A stretch of DNA of 64,000 bases from Bacteroidota bacterium (GCA_025963775.1 JAOQAD010000041.1:151779-215778); one strand, 5' to 3'. Counted from the first letter of the stretch, positions 1 to 9,533 are shown. Program-made: numbers and translations. The notes: generated by a model from the sequence alone, not told the origin.

Positions 1-165
1 TTCCTTACAAAATTTTTACTGAATAAAGCATTCAGCGGCTACGCGCATGATGTGAGCCAGGATTTTAAGATCTGGGAAAACAAAGTGTACATGGATCATC
101 CGGCGCTGGCAAAAGGCGACGGGCCGATAGGGAAGTACAGGCAATGGGCGAAGCAGTTTTATTGA
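1..165 (+). CDS. C-terminal end of a probable Rieske-type oxygenase (partial)
   Basis: An open frame enters from the left edge and stops at TGA 163-165, giving the last 54 residues of a protein. The tail contains IWENKVY followed by GDGPIGKYRQWAKQFY. From memory this is how ring-hydroxylating Rieske oxygenases of the KshA/DAF-36 kind end (an IWE-K-Y stretch, then DGPI-x-RRWY-x-QFY). The Rieske centre and mononuclear iron site would lie outside the window, so the call rests on the C-terminal signature alone. Confidence 0.45.
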   Translation, partial: FLTKFLLNKAFSGYAHDVSQDFKIWENKVYMDHPALAKGDGPIGKYRQWAKQFY

Positions 166-210
166 TGAGATGTGAGATGTGAGATGTGAGATGTGAGATG
201 TGAGATGTGA
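166..210 (+). repeat. 7-bp tandem repeat (TGAGATG) just after a stop codon
   Basis: The heptamer TGAGATG is repeated about 6.4 times without interruption, beginning one base after the stop codon of the upstream gene. It looks like a slippage-prone simple repeat. It lies about 25 bp upstream of the next start codon, so copy-number change could alter spacing in that leader. Confidence 0.9.
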
Positions 211-235
211 AAAATATAAATAACAAAATTAATGA

Positions 236-994
236 ATGGTTCGCATAGCATATATATTATTTTTTTGTGTTGCATTCCAAACGGATGAGCTACAGACCGG
301 CATCCGGTATTTCAATAGCAGGGCTGCGAATGTAAAGGGCCTGCAGTCGGACGGCGCGAACATCGAAAAAGCGCTGAAGATCTTTGAAGCAGAGCTGGCG
401 CAGAACAAAAATGTGGAAACAGCGGGTTTTTATTACCTCGAATCCCTCAATTACAAAGGCCGTTTTGTGCTGATAAACATTGCCGATAAAAAAGCGGCCT
501 TCAGCAAAGCGATCCAAAAAGGAAATGCGCTCATTAAGCTTTATCCTTCCAATCCCGCTATCCGTTTCTCACTCATTACTTCCATCGGCTTGCTTGCCGA
601 GATCAACGGTGTGCTGAAAAGTGCGGAGAACGGCGTGTTGCAGCAGATGCTTTTTCATTCGCAGGCATTGATCAAAACCGATTCCATGTATCATTACGCT
701 GCGGGCTGGAAGGTGCTGGGAATCCTGAATTACAAAACACCTTCTATCCCGGTTGTGCTGAGCTGGCCAGACAAGGAGGAAGCAAAAAAGCTGCTGCGCA
801 AATCACTGAACTATTTCCCTGCCGACCTTTCCAATAATTTTTATTATGCGGAAGCCTTGCTGGAGAATGACGAAAAGACGGAAGCGAAGATCTATTTTCA
901 GCTGGTCGTAAAATTACCTTCCCGGAAGGAGCTGCTGCTGGAAGACGAGTACCTGAAGGCCGAAGCGAAGAAATACCTGGAGCAGCTCAATTAA
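236..994 (+). CDS. Secreted helical-repeat (TPR-like) protein, unknown function
   Basis: 252 residues. The N-terminus is a short hydrophobic stretch (about residues 3-14) that could be a weak signal peptide. The rest reads as helix pairs with tetratricopeptide-like spacing, for example ALKIFEAELAQNKN and KLLRKSLNYFPADLSNNFYYAEALLEN. Overall make-up recalls the TatT-like TPR components of periplasmic uptake systems, but I see no diagnostic motif. Its stop codon overlaps that of the convergent kinase gene (TTAA shared at 991-994). The start is the first ATG after the tandem repeat. Confidence 0.65.
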   Translation: MVRIAYILFFCVAFQTDELQTGIRYFNSRAANVKGLQSDGANIEKALKIFEAELAQNKNVETAGFYYLESLNYKGRFVLINIADKKAAFSKAIQKGNALIKLYPSNPAIRFSLITSIGLLAEINGVLKSAENGVLQQMLFHSQALIKTDSMYHYAAGWKVLGILNYKTPSIPVVLSWPDKEEAKKLLRKSLNYFPADLSNNFYYAEALLENDEKTEAKIYFQLVVKLPSRKELLLEDEYLKAEAKKYLEQLN

Positions 995-2466
995 TTCCCG
1001 GTATCCGGCAGGAAGATCGTGAAGCGCGTACCGATGCCTTTGAAGCTTTTGAAATGAATATTTCCTTTCAGCTTTTCAATGCCGATCTTTACAATGTACA
1101 GCCCAAGCCCGGTTCCGCTGATCGATGAAGTGCCCCTGAAATACATGTCGAAGATCTTTTCCTGCAAATGGTCATCGATGCCGATGCCGTTATCATCAAA
1201 AACGATCTCAACGCCATCGTTCTTCCTGCTGACCGAAATCTTCAGGTAAGCCTGCCCGGCGTGGTAATTCTGGTATTTAATGGCATTCTGGACCAGGTTC
1301 TGGAACACCGAAGTAAGGATGAGCTTGTTCGATTTAAAGACTTTGTCCGGCGTGTTCTTTACACTGATCTCGATCTTCGAAAATCCTTCGTGGTATTTCA
1401 GCTGTGCAAGCGTTTCCTTCACCAGCTCATCAAAATCGATCTCTTCCAGGTTCACGATCATGTCTCTCATGGTCATGCTTTGCACCAGTGAGATCAGTGT
1501 GGCATCCAGCTTTTGTGCGGAGGCTTCCACCATCTGGAAATATTTTTTGGAGGCTTCATCCTTTATTTCGGCTTTGCTTACATTGGTGAGGCCGATGATG
1601 GAACTGAGCGGCCCGCGTAAATCGTGGGAGGCCCTGTAAATAAATGTTTCCAGCTCTTTGTTCAGGATCTTCAGCTCTTCTTCCATTCGCTTTGTTTCCG
1701 TTACATCCTGGAGGATCCCGATCTGTCGCACCGCTTTTCCTTCCGAATTGAATACGTGCTTGCCGTGTGAATATACATAGCGCACTGTGCCGTTCCTGTG
1801 AAGCACCCGCGTGGAGTAGCTGAAAGGCTTTTGCTCCCTGTCGGCTTCATCCAGTATGGCTTTTACGTCGCTGCGCTGCTCGGGATGCACGAGAAAAAGA
1901 AAATTCTGCTGCGATGGTTCCATCTCGCCCGGTTTGAGGCCGAGGATCGAGTAGATCTCATCCGACCAGTATTCATTGCCCGAATCAAGCTCCACTTCCC
2001 AGTTGCCGATGTGTGCAATGGATTGCGCTTCGGCAAGCCGCTTTTCTATCTCTCTTAATTCTTTTTCAGTGATCTTTTTTTCGCGGCCCGAGCTGACTTC
2101 TTTCAGCGCCCTGCTGATCTTTCCCGGAAGGGTAAAGAGCTTGTCCTTGAGCACATAATCGGTCACACCCTGCTTGATGAGCTCTACTGCATTTTCCTCG
2201 CCCACAGCCCCGGAAACAATAATAAAAGGCACTTCAGGGCAAATGTTTTTCTTTAATTCAAATGCATCCATTGCATTGAAAGTAGGAAATGAGAAATCAG
2301 AGAGCACAATATCCGGGGCAAATTCTTTCAGCGCTTTTTCAAAGTCAGCTTTACTGGCAGTTGTGCTGTGTACAAAATGCAATTCCTTCTTCTTTAGCTC
2401 ATGGAGCATTAGCCCGATGTCGTCAACATCGTGCTCAAGGATCAGTATTTTTATCCGTGGATTCAT
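991..2466 (-). CDS. Receiver-PAS-histidine kinase
   Basis: 491 residues. An N-terminal CheY-like receiver (about 1-125) has the acidic pocket near residue 12 and the phospho-acceptor Asp57 in VLSDFSF. A PAS domain (about 150-260) follows, with the typical [14 protein letters not shown] and IGILQDVTE signatures. The kinase core has the H box [10 protein letters not shown] box [11 protein letters not shown]1 DNGIGID and G2 [10 protein letters not shown]. There are no membrane segments, so it should be cytoplasmic. A receiver in front of a kinase suggests it takes input from another phospho-donor, plausibly the adjacent membrane kinase. Its ATG overlaps the stop of the upstream receiver gene by 4 bp, so the two are translationally coupled. 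Confidence 0.9.
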   Translation of the reverse strand: MNPRIKILILEHDVDDIGLMLHELKKKELHFVHSTTASKADFEKALKEFAPDIVLSDFSFPTFNAMDAFELKKNICPEVPFIIVSGAVGEENAVELIKQGVTDYVLKDKLFTLPGKISRALKEVSSGREKKITEKELREIEKRLAEAQSIAHIGNWEVELDSGNEYWSDEIYSILGLKPGEMEPSQQNFLFLVHPEQRSDVKAILDEADREQKPFSYSTRVLHRNGTVRYVYSHGKHVFNSEGKAVRQIGILQDVTETKRMEEELKILNKELETFIYRASHDLRGPLSSIIGLTNVSKAEIKDEASKKYFQMVEASAQKLDATLISLVQSMTMRDMIVNLEEIDFDELVKETLAQLKYHEGFSKIEISVKNTPDKVFKSNKLILTSVFQNLVQNAIKYQNYHAGQAYLKISVSRKNDGVEIVFDDNGIGIDDHLQEKIFDMYFRGTSSISGTGLGLYIVKIGIEKLKGNIHFKSFKGIGTRFTIFLPDTGN

Positions 2467-2909
2467 TTGTTATTAATGTAGGGATTATTTAAAAGGAGCC
2501 AGTACATGCCCAGCTTTGCGACCGCAGCCGAAAAATTCTCAAAGCCTACCGGTTTTATTATATAGCTGTTCACACCCAATTCATAACAGGTGCGGATATC
2601 CGGGTCTTCCGCAGAAGAGGTGAGAACCACCACTGGGATCGACCTGCTGCGCTCATCCGACTTTAGGGTCTTGAGCACTTCAATGCCGCTTACTTTCGGC
2701 ATTTTAAGGTCGAGAAGGATCATCTTCGGCTTGTTGTTCGCATTCCTGTTTTCGTAATTGCCTGTCGCGAAAATAAAATCAATTGCTTCGGCGCCATCTT
2801 TCAGGTGAACGATGTGATTGCCGATGCGCTGTTTTTTCAATGCACGGATGGCCATTTCAGCATCGCTGATGTCGTCCTCTACAAGCAGTATTTCAATTTC
2901 TGTATCCAT
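2463..2909 (-). CDS. Single-domain response regulator (CheY/Rcp1-like)
   Basis: 148 residues, receiver domain only. Acidic pair near residues 11-13 (LLVEDD), phospho-acceptor in MILLDLKMP, conserved Thr/Ser in VVLTSSA and Lys in YIIKPVGF. There is no output domain. It resembles the small Rcp1-type regulators paired with phytochrome-like kinases. It lies 15 bp downstream of the membrane kinase gene and overlaps the following receiver-kinase gene by 4 bp, so the three look like one operon transcribed leftwards: sensor, shuttle receiver, second kinase. Confidence 0.92.
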   Translation of the reverse strand: MDTEIEILLVEDDISDAEMAIRALKKQRIGNHIVHLKDGAEAIDFIFATGNYENRNANNKPKMILLDLKMPKVSGIEVLKTLKSDERSRSIPVVVLTSSAEDPDIRTCYELGVNSYIIKPVGFENFSAAVAKLGMYWLLLNNPYINNK

Positions 2910-2924
2910 AAAATATTTTTTTAA

Positions 2925-5336
2925 TCAGACAGGCAATGAAAAATAAAAGGATGCGCCTTCGTCAATTACTCCTTCTGCCCAGGCCCTGCCGCCATGCTTG
3001 TTGACGATCCGCTGCACAATGGCAAGGCCCACGCCGGTGCCTTCGAACTCGTCGGAAGTATGAAGGCGCTGGAATACTCCGAAAAGCTTGTGCCCGTATT
3101 TCATGTCGAAGCCGGCCCCGTTATCACTGATGCGGTAGATCACTTCATTGTCCTTTATTTCGGAGCTGATCTCCACCACCGGCTTTTCTTTTTTGCCGGA
3201 ATATTTAATGGCATTCGAGACCAGGTTCAAAAATACCTGGTTAATGAGGGAATAATCGGCCTGCAGGTTGTGCAGTGTGCCGATCCTGATATCGGCATGG
3301 TGCTGCGTTGTTTTGCCGAGCTCGTAGAGAGCGGCATCAATAAGTTCTTTCGTATCAATGACGGATTTCTGGATCTCTTTTTTACCCAGCCTGGAAAAGG
3401 CAAGGAGGTCATCGATGAGAATGCCCATGCGTTGTGCATTGTATTGAACCACGTGCAGCAGGCGCTTGCCTTCTTCGTCAAGCAGAGGCCCATAATCCTC
3501 CTCTACCATTTTTGCGTAGCCGTTGATGGCACGCAGCGGTGCCCGCAAATCATGCGAAATGGAATAGCTGAACGATTCCAGCTCCTTGTTCACCGAGGTG
3601 AGCTGCGCCGTTCGTTCATTCACGCGCTCTTCCAGCTCTTCGTTCAGCTTGCGGATGTCCGCTTCTGCCGCCTTCCGCTTGGTGATGTCGATGGAGAGGA
3701 TAAAAATACCTTCCGGCACCGGCTGGATGCTCAGCTCGAACCATCCTTTGCTGTTGTCGTTATACTGGAACTCGTTCTCGATGAATTCACTCACACCTTC
3801 ATTCATGCACCGTTGAAGCACTTTAAAGAGCGGGGATTGATCGATGCCCGGGTATTTTTCCATCATGGTATGCCCGATAAGCTCTTCTTTTTTGTATTTC
3901 CCCTGGCGGGCCACTGCTTCGTTCATATACAGGTATTTCCAGTCGGAGCTGATGATCTGGATGCCTTCCATCATTTTATCCAGCGTGTTCCAGATCCGCA
4001 GCTCACTTTCCTTTGCTTTTTCCTCGGCTTCTCTTTTCTCCGTTACATCACGGTAATTGGAAACGATCGCCCGGATGTTCTCATCGTGCAGCATGTTCCT
4101 CACGGTGCCTTCCAGCCAGATCTCCTTTCCGTTCTTATGAATGATGCGCAGGGAGGTGCTGATAGGTTTTCCCGGGTTTGCCAGGGCCATCTGGAAATTT
4201 CTTATGGCAAGCTGCCTGTCTTCCGGCCGCAGGGGCGCATACCGCTCGAGGTTCTTCACTTCCTCGGCGCTGTACCCGCTGATACTATTGATCGCCGGGT
4301 TGATATAGAGGATGTTGTTCTTCTCATCGATGAGCGAAACAATATCGGAGGCATTTTCGATCATGGAGCGGAAGCGGTTTTCTGTGGCAAGCACTTCCCT
4401 CGTGCGCTCCTCCACTTTTCTTTCCAGTTCTGCATTCAGTTTCCTGAGGCCTTCCTCTGCATCCTTCCGCAGGGCATCTTTCTTATTCAGCGAAGCGGCA
4501 TTGTACCAGATAAAGATCAGGAACATGATCATGATGCTCAGCATCAGAATGGCAACCCCAAACTCTTTGGAATATAAGCCGTTCCAGTCGCCGAGCAACC
4601 TGAAATAACCCAGTATGGTGGGGATGATAATGGCGGCAGGCACCAGGAAACGGGCGGAGCTGCTGCCGGAATAAGTGCTTGTGAAATTCCGCATGATGCC
4701 TTTGTCGGGGTCAAAGAACAGGATGGAAAGGGAAAGAATGATGAAGCTAAGGGCGGAATGGATGGCCATTGGAATGTGCCAGCGAAAGCTGTAAAAAGTA
4801 TCAACCTTATAAATATACCCGAGCAAGGAAAGTAGCCCGAGGAAAAGGATCACGAGGGCAAGCAGCTGTGCCGGCACCTGGCTTTTTTCATGCCTGTAAC
4901 TGGTGAAGAGAAGGATCAGCCCGGTAAGCACAAAATTAATGGCTGTGTTCGGCGCCATCCTGTTGGCTGTATTCCCGATGATGTCCTGCTCCAGCTTCGA
5001 ATGAAAAAGAAAGGTATCGGCCTGCAGGTCGAAGCCGGCAATCATTCCTGATATAACAGACAGCCCGGCAAGTAATATAAGTACGGCAAGCAGCATTGCC
5101 GGAACAGAACGCTGTCCTTTTGACTTTGCCATTAAAAGAAGGCTGCTGCCGGAAGCGATAAAAAGCACAGCGGTAAGGGGATTCATCGCGATCAGTTTTT
5201 GCACCGGGCGCTTGAACACATCAATATCGAACTGCCATCCCAGCAGCACAAGGCAGCCGACCACAATGACGGAAACAGCTAAACATTTACTCCAATAACT
5301 TAATTTATCATGTAATTCAACGTTTTGATAAGACAT
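2925..5336 (-). CDS. Membrane PAS-PAS sensor histidine kinase
   Basis: 803 residues from the chosen ATG at 5336 (protein start MSYQNVELHD). An in-frame extension of 51 codons exists upstream but is polar and Cys/Arg-rich and unlike a kinase N-terminus. About seven or eight hydrophobic helices fill residues 20-300. A coiled-coil linker leads to two PAS domains (about 325-450 and 455-580), then a second coiled coil and the kinase core: H box SISHDLRAPLRAI, N box NLVSNAIKYS, G1 DNGAGFD, G2 GTGVGLAIVQRI. The DHp/catalytic part resembles bacteriophytochrome-type kinases. It heads a leftward operon with two downstream receiver-containing proteins. No ligand is predictable from the membrane part. 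Confidence 0.88.
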   Translation of the reverse strand: MSYQNVELHDKLSYWSKCLAVSVIVVGCLVLLGWQFDIDVFKRPVQKLIAMNPLTAVLFIASGSSLLLMAKSKGQRSVPAMLLAVLILLAGLSVISGMIAGFDLQADTFLFHSKLEQDIIGNTANRMAPNTAINFVLTGLILLFTSYRHEKSQVPAQLLALVILFLGLLSLLGYIYKVDTFYSFRWHIPMAIHSALSFIILSLSILFFDPDKGIMRNFTSTYSGSSSARFLVPAAIIIPTILGYFRLLGDWNGLYSKEFGVAILMLSIMIMFLIFIWYNAASLNKKDALRKDAEEGLRKLNAELERKVEERTREVLATENRFRSMIENASDIVSLIDEKNNILYINPAINSISGYSAEEVKNLERYAPLRPEDRQLAIRNFQMALANPGKPISTSLRIIHKNGKEIWLEGTVRNMLHDENIRAIVSNYRDVTEKREAEEKAKESELRIWNTLDKMMEGIQIISSDWKYLYMNEAVARQGKYKKEELIGHTMMEKYPGIDQSPLFKVLQRCMNEGVSEFIENEFQYNDNSKGWFELSIQPVPEGIFILSIDITKRKAAEADIRKLNEELEERVNERTAQLTSVNKELESFSYSISHDLRAPLRAINGYAKMVEEDYGPLLDEEGKRLLHVVQYNAQRMGILIDDLLAFSRLGKKEIQKSVIDTKELIDAALYELGKTTQHHADIRIGTLHNLQADYSLINQVFLNLVSNAIKYSGKKEKPVVEISSEIKDNEVIYRISDNGAGFDMKYGHKLFGVFQRLHTSDEFEGTGVGLAIVQRIVNKHGGRAWAEGVIDEGASFYFSLPV

Positions 5337-5455
5337 TTCAGTTTTGTTTTTCACTTTGCTCAAATATAAATGAATAAGCGAGAAAACAAAATGCAATTTT
5401 GGGTAAAATCTTACATCGGCCAAATTTTTTTCAGCCGGATTTCCCTGCCAGTAAA

Positions 5456-5488
5456 AGAAAATGCCGCTCCTCCCGGAACGGCATTTCA
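5456..5488 (-). terminator. Intrinsic terminator of the S24 repressor gene
   Basis: Inverted repeat AAATGCCG / CGGCATTT with an 11-nt G/C-rich loop, about 20 bp past the stop codon of the repressor gene. Read leftwards it is followed by a T-rich run. Confidence 0.6.
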
Positions 5489-5507
5489 AAAATTACGCAG
5501 AGGATTC

Positions 5508-6260
5508 TTAGCGCATTTCAACGCGGTACGATTGCAGGAAACGGATCACATTGTCGATGTTCAGCTCCTGCTGCTTGAACTCACCGATGTTGAGGCTGCA
5601 TACAAAGCTCCAGATCTCAAGGATATTGTCGGTTTTAACGGTATAGGGAGAATAGGAGGGATTGTCGGAATGGAATTCGAAAATGTTCTGTGCTCTTTTC
5701 TTTTCGCGGTAGAGGCGTTTGTACACGAGGCCGTCGTTCTTGGTCAGCACAATATAGGTTTGCCCGTCTTTTACTTCATCCAGCGATTCCACGTACCTTC
5801 CCACAACAATGGTCCCGTTCTTTAACGGAGGCATGGAATCTCCCTTGATCGGGAACGCGCGGTGCTTGCCTACGATCTTGAAAGGCAGGTTCATCACGGG
5901 AAGCTCTTCAATGAACTCCGGGTCGGCATAGCCGTTGAGGTATCCGGCCATGGCTTTTACGCCTACAACTTCCACAAGGTCGTTGTTCTCATGGTCCACC
6001 TGTATGGGCAGGAGCATCCTGTTCTTCCCGATCTTCATCAGGGAATTGGGATTGGTCCTTTGCAGGTCGGCGCGGATGAGGGCATCCACCGAGATTTTGA
6101 AATAATCGGCGAGGAGGATCAGGATCTCGATGGGAGGCTGGTTCCTGCTTTCTTCATAAGCTCCAAGGCGGGCACGTGTAATGCCCAGCGCTTCGGCAAG
6201 CTGTTCCTGCGAAAAGCCTTTTTCTTCTCTCAGGATGCGAATGTTTTTGGCTACTTTCAT
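5508..6260 (-). CDS. XRE-family repressor with LexA/S24 peptidase domain
   Basis: 250 residues from the ATG at 6260. Residues 1-60 form a Cro/CI-type helix-turn-helix (SQEQLAEALGITRARLGAYE). The C-terminal half is an S24/LexA-like self-cleavage domain with the nucleophile Ser in KGDSMPPL and a general-base Lys in VYKRLY. It is therefore a repressor of the LexA/CI kind, expected to inactivate itself after DNA damage or on binding activated RecA. The upstream palindromes (6275-6304), only 15 bp from its start, suggest autorepression. An in-frame upstream extension to 6509 runs through the operator and is unlikely to be translated. Confidence 0.87.
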   Translation of the reverse strand: MKVAKNIRILREEKGFSQEQLAEALGITRARLGAYEESRNQPPIEILILLADYFKISVDALIRADLQRTNPNSLMKIGKNRMLLPIQVDHENNDLVEVVGVKAMAGYLNGYADPEFIEELPVMNLPFKIVGKHRAFPIKGDSMPPLKNGTIVVGRYVESLDEVKDGQTYIVLTKNDGLVYKRLYREKKRAQNIFEFHSDNPSYSPYTVKTDNILEIWSFVCSLNIGEFKQQELNIDNVIRFLQSYRVEMR

Positions 6261-6274
6261 GATTGCTACGATTT

Positions 6275-6304
6275 GTAGTACAAATATACTACTTTTTATA
6301 GTAT
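6275..6304. promoter_or_regulatory. Palindromic operator upstream of the S24 repressor
   Basis: Two overlapping inverted repeats: GTAGTA-6-TACTAC (6275-6292, perfect) and ATACT-9-AGTAT (6286-6304). Core half-sites are about 12 bp apart centre to centre, typical of a dimeric helix-turn-helix repressor. The location directly in front of the repressor start makes autoregulation the simplest reading. Confidence 0.7.
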
Positions 6305-6446
6305 GTTTGCAAGCAAATAAGAAATTATTTTTTGAGGGGGAGAAAGCAGGTGCCCGGGCAGGTAAATTTAGATAAAAACTATCGCCATGGTTTCCTATAT
6401 AATTGATCGGTGCATCCGGCCCTGCTGAAGAGGTTTGTTTGTGAAG

Positions 6447-6514
6447 AAAAATGCCGCACGGTGGAAGCCGGCGGCATTTTTTGTGTAACGTCATGCCGTG
6501 CTCCGGCACGGCAT
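6447..6514 (-). terminator. Two hairpins downstream of the VWA lipoprotein gene
   Basis: Hairpin 1 (6447-6482): AAAAATGCCGC paired with GCGGCATTTTT, usable as a terminator in both directions. Hairpin 2 (6493-6514): ATGCCGTGC-TCCG-GCACGGCAT, a perfect 9-bp stem with a tetraloop. Both lie between the stop at 6525 and the repressor operator, so they would end leftward transcription of the lipoprotein gene. Confidence 0.65.
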
Positions 6515-6524
6515 CTGCAAATTG

Positions 6525-8126
6525 TTATTCAGTAGGCGCTGGAGCAGAGCTGGCCTTCAGGTCTTTCGCGATCTTCATCATGTCGATCAGCCCCGCAACA
6601 TAACCCTCGGCATCATTAGCCTTTGCGGCAGATGCGAGTGCAATGGCCTCATCAAAGGAGGCATCGCCTTTTTCCTTGCTGTCGCGGAGAAGCATCCCGA
6701 ATTCCGATACCGCCGAAGCCAGCTTCATGTTCGCGGAGCTTTTTTCTTTCACTGCCGCCAGCGGGTACACCACCTTCTGCAGGTAAAGGGAAGTGGTGTC
6801 ATTCTTTTTAGCTCCCTTGTACCTGAATTTTACGGTGGCAAGGTCGGGCGCTGTATTTGTGTTGGGCTGTCCCGAATATTTCAGGTCATCGATATTGGTC
6901 CTGCTCTCAGCGCTGCCGGCCGGAACGATCTCGTACAGCGCCGTTACGCAATGTCCGGCTCCCAGCTCGCCAGCATCCTTTTTGTCGTCATTGAAATCTT
7001 CCGCAGCCAGCATCCTGTTCTCATAGCCGATCAGCCTGTATTCCTTTACTTTAGCGGGATTGAACTCCACCTGGATCTTCACATCTTTTGCAATGGTGGT
7101 AAGCGTGCCGCCAAATTGGGATACCAATACCTTGCGAGCCTCCAGGATGTTATCAATGAAATAATAATTGCCGTTTCCTTTATCGGCAAGCGTTTCCATG
7201 GTATTGTCCTTGAGGTTGCCCTGACCGAAGCCTAACACGGAAAGATAAATGCCTTCTTCACGCTTCTCCGTGATTAGCTTTTCCAGCTCGGGCACAGAAG
7301 AGATCCCGACATTGAAATCGCCATCGGTGCTCAGGATGATCCGGTTGTTGCCATTCTTTATATAATGTTCCTTCGCAGTCGCGTAAGCAAGGCTGATCCC
7401 TTGTCCGCCTGCGGTGGAGCCGCCTGCCTGCAGCTTTTCAAGCGCTTCAATGATCTTTTCCTTCTGGTCGCCGCGTGCGCCATCGAGTACCAGGCCAGCA
7501 TTGCCCGCATATACAACAATGGATACGCGGTCTTCTTCCCGCAGCTTCGGGATCATCAGTTTGAAGGCCCGCTTCAGCAAAGGCAGCTTGTCGGGCTCAT
7601 CCATGGAGCCGCTCACATCCAGCAGGAACACAAGATTGTTTGGCGCGGCATTCATAGCATCGATCTCTTTTCCTTTCAGGCCGATCTGTAAGAGCGTATG
7701 CTTGCTGTTCCATGGACATTCGGCATATTCGGTATAAATCGTGAAAGGCTCTTTGCCTTCCGGCTTCGGGTAATTGTAGCTGAAATAATTGATGAACTCT
7801 TCGATCCGCACAGCATCTGCCGGAGGAAGATTGCCATCCATGAGCTTTTTACGGACATTGCTGTAGGAAGCAGCATCCACATCGATGGAGAAGGTGGATA
7901 AGGGATCGGACTTGGAATTGCGGAATTGGTTTTCGGTGATGGTGGAATAAGCTTCTTCAGTTTCATTCTGTGGTGGTGGCGGGGCACAGGCATCAAGACA
8001 AGGAGCTGTCGGTGTCATGTCGTAATACACCTGTGTGTTGCTGATCTTTTCTTCCGAAGAAGGGCCATTGCAGGCTGCAGCAATGATGGCAAGGGAAGCC
8101 ATCACCAATAATGTTGAACATTTCAT
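6525..8126 (-). CDS. VWA-domain lipoprotein (YfbK-like)
   Basis: 533 residues. The N-terminus is a lipoprotein signal peptide with a lipobox ending at IAAAC, so Cys is expected to be lipidated and the protein membrane-anchored. A conserved N-terminal segment (STFSIDVDAASYSNVRKKL) precedes the von Willebrand A domain (about 170-345), whose MIDAS metal site is visible as DVSGSM with further Thr and Asp positions (STDGDFNVG). The C-terminal region (about 350-525) matches the extension found in YfbK-type proteins. Function is not established; such proteins are thought to mediate metal-dependent binding. It appears monocistronic. Confidence 0.85.
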   Translation of the reverse strand: MKCSTLLVMASLAIIAAACNGPSSEEKISNTQVYYDMTPTAPCLDACAPPPPQNETEEAYSTITENQFRNSKSDPLSTFSIDVDAASYSNVRKKLMDGNLPPADAVRIEEFINYFSYNYPKPEGKEPFTIYTEYAECPWNSKHTLLQIGLKGKEIDAMNAAPNNLVFLLDVSGSMDEPDKLPLLKRAFKLMIPKLREEDRVSIVVYAGNAGLVLDGARGDQKEKIIEALEKLQAGGSTAGGQGISLAYATAKEHYIKNGNNRIILSTDGDFNVGISSVPELEKLITEKREEGIYLSVLGFGQGNLKDNTMETLADKGNGNYYFIDNILEARKVLVSQFGGTLTTIAKDVKIQVEFNPAKVKEYRLIGYENRMLAAEDFNDDKKDAGELGAGHCVTALYEIVPAGSAESRTNIDDLKYSGQPNTNTAPDLATVKFRYKGAKKNDTTSLYLQKVVYPLAAVKEKSSANMKLASAVSEFGMLLRDSKEKGDASFDEAIALASAAKANDAEGYVAGLIDMMKIAKDLKASSAPAPTE

Positions 8127-8291
8127 GTTTGGGGTTTTGAGTTTAGGGGATGAGAAATTTCGGTACCGGTTTCGGCAGAATAACGAAGCCTCTTTTTTTA
8201 AATTGTGAGGGGATCAAAATAAATAAGCAGGAAAGTTACTGTTGCGAAACAACGCACAGAATAGATCCGGGAATGGAAAAACAAAAGAAGC

Positions 8292-9194
8292 TTAAAAATT
8301 ATAGAAGATCCTTAAGCCGATGGCGTGCTGCAGTTTGAATTTAGGGTCGGGCCCGATGTTCACGCCTTCATACGAAGGATTGTAAACAAGCTGCAGCTTG
8401 CAGAGCTCGTTGATGTTGGCATTGACACCCAGTCCGGCAAATGCGCCGAAGCCAACGCCCACCGGTTTTTTAACAGCATAGGCAGGAAAGCCCGGCTGGT
8501 AGTAGTAGCTGGTAAGGTCGATCAAGAGGTTATCCCCGATGAGGATCTCGTTCTTGTCGAATTTTGCAAGTGTAACATGCAGGCCGCCTTCCGCTAACAG
8601 GTTGATCCGTTCATTATCACCGAACAAACGCTGGTAGCCAAGCTGAAAAGAAAGCCGCTGCTCCGATCCTTTGATCGCGCAGGTTTTGATTGCTTTGTTG
8701 ATCTGCGTGGAACTGCTCGGCGGCATGGTCATGATCGTGAAATTCCCGGTAACGTTCAGCTTGCAGAGATTGAGGTTGAGCAGGATCGCATTGTGCTTGT
8801 CCACCGAATAGCGCCCGTTAAGCCCAAACAAAAAAGAAGGTGCGTATTTCATGTTGATGGGCATATCGCTTTCGTCGAAGGTCCATTCGCCGTGCTGCAC
8901 GCCAAGCGCCTCGGCAATAAGGTCGGGCTGGCCGTAGCCTCCGCCGTATTCCATGACGATCTTCTGGTACATAAAGCTGTTCTCAAAGCTGTTGCGCTTG
9001 CCGTCCACATCAAAGCCATAGCCGTCGTACAGCGTAGCGGTGTACTTGTTGGCAAAGTAGCATCCCATGTACAGCCCGAGATTAAGGCCTTTGGTTTTTA
9101 AGGGAGTGTGGTTATCGCTTTCCTCGGAATCCTGCGCAAAAGCAGGAGCAGAAAGAAAGATGAGAAGCAGGCTGAGTTTGAAAATTTTATGCAT
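8292..9194 (-). CDS. Predicted outer-membrane protein, unknown function
   Basis: 300 residues with a clear signal peptide (KLSLLLIFLSAPAFAQ). The mature part is rich in aromatic residues and alternating short strands, and it ends in aromatic-rich GLRIFYNF, the usual C-terminal signature of an outer-membrane beta-barrel. I recognise no family. It has its own gene, with 165 bp to the upstream lipoprotein gene in which I see no further feature. Confidence 0.65.
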   Translation of the reverse strand: MHKIFKLSLLLIFLSAPAFAQDSEESDNHTPLKTKGLNLGLYMGCYFANKYTATLYDGYGFDVDGKRNSFENSFMYQKIVMEYGGGYGQPDLIAEALGVQHGEWTFDESDMPINMKYAPSFLFGLNGRYSVDKHNAILLNLNLCKLNVTGNFTIMTMPPSSSTQINKAIKTCAIKGSEQRLSFQLGYQRLFGDNERINLLAEGGLHVTLAKFDKNEILIGDNLLIDLTSYYYQPGFPAYAVKKPVGVGFGAFAGLGVNANINELCKLQLVYNPSYEGVNIGPDPKFKLQHAIGLRIFYNF

Positions 9195-9236
9195 GTGTAC
9201 GAACGCTTAGGAGCAAATCCGATATCAAAGATAAAA

Positions 9237-9449
9237 CTATTTTTTCTTAAGTGGAAGAAGAAGATAATCCAATCCGTTCATTTTGATCTCCAGCATGAGC
9301 TGCAGGAGGCTGCCAAGCTTGCCCGCAGGAAAACCTTTCCGGCTGAACCATTCGAGATAAGATACCGGGAGGTCGCAGATGAGGCGGTCCTTGTATTTGC
9401 CGTAAGGCATTTTTACCTGGACAAGGGAAAGTAAAAGCTGCGGATCCAT
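9237..9449 (-). CDS. DUF3820-family small protein
   Basis: 70 residues from the ATG at 9449 (MDPQLLLSL). The signature MPYGKYKDRLICDLPVSYL, then WFSRKGFPAGKLG and LMLEIKMNGL, matches DUF3820, a short family common in Gammaproteobacteria and Bacteroidota and sometimes described as a putative quorum-regulated virulence factor. No catalytic residues are known. An in-frame extension of 19 hydrophobic codons upstream is not conserved in the family as I remember it. Confidence 0.75.
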   Translation of the reverse strand: MDPQLLLSLVQVKMPYGKYKDRLICDLPVSYLEWFSRKGFPAGKLGSLLQLMLEIKMNGLDYLLLPLKKK

Positions 9450-9500
9450 GCTCAAAAGTAAAACTTTAAGCGGAATCTTCAAGCTATCCCAAATAAAAAA

Positions 9501-9533
9501 CAGCATACATCATTCGTCGAATGCAGTATGCTG
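9501..9533 (-). terminator. Hairpin terminator
   Basis: Outer stem CAGCATAC/GTATGCTG plus an inner perfect stem CATTCG-T-CGAATG. Read leftwards it is followed by TGTTTTTTATTT. It would end leftward transcription arriving from the gene at 9729-9992. Confidence 0.65.

Noticed and set aside
3227..3493. Open frames on either strand inside the kinase gene (for example 88 codons)
   Set aside because: They overlap a well-supported kinase with conserved motifs and have no domain or start signal of their own.
2994..4577. A 527-codon frame opposite the membrane kinase
   Set aside because: It lies entirely antisense to the PAS/HisKA/HATPase regions and reads as a shadow of their codon bias (Phe/His/Val-rich), with no motif.
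6498..7235. A 245-codon forward frame over the VWA lipoprotein gene
   Set aside because: It is antisense to the MIDAS-containing protein, and there is no recognisable domain.
9237..9449. Exonuclease-like identity for the small DUF3820 protein
   Set aside because: It is too short and has none of the acidic metal-binding residues; DUF3820 is a better fit.
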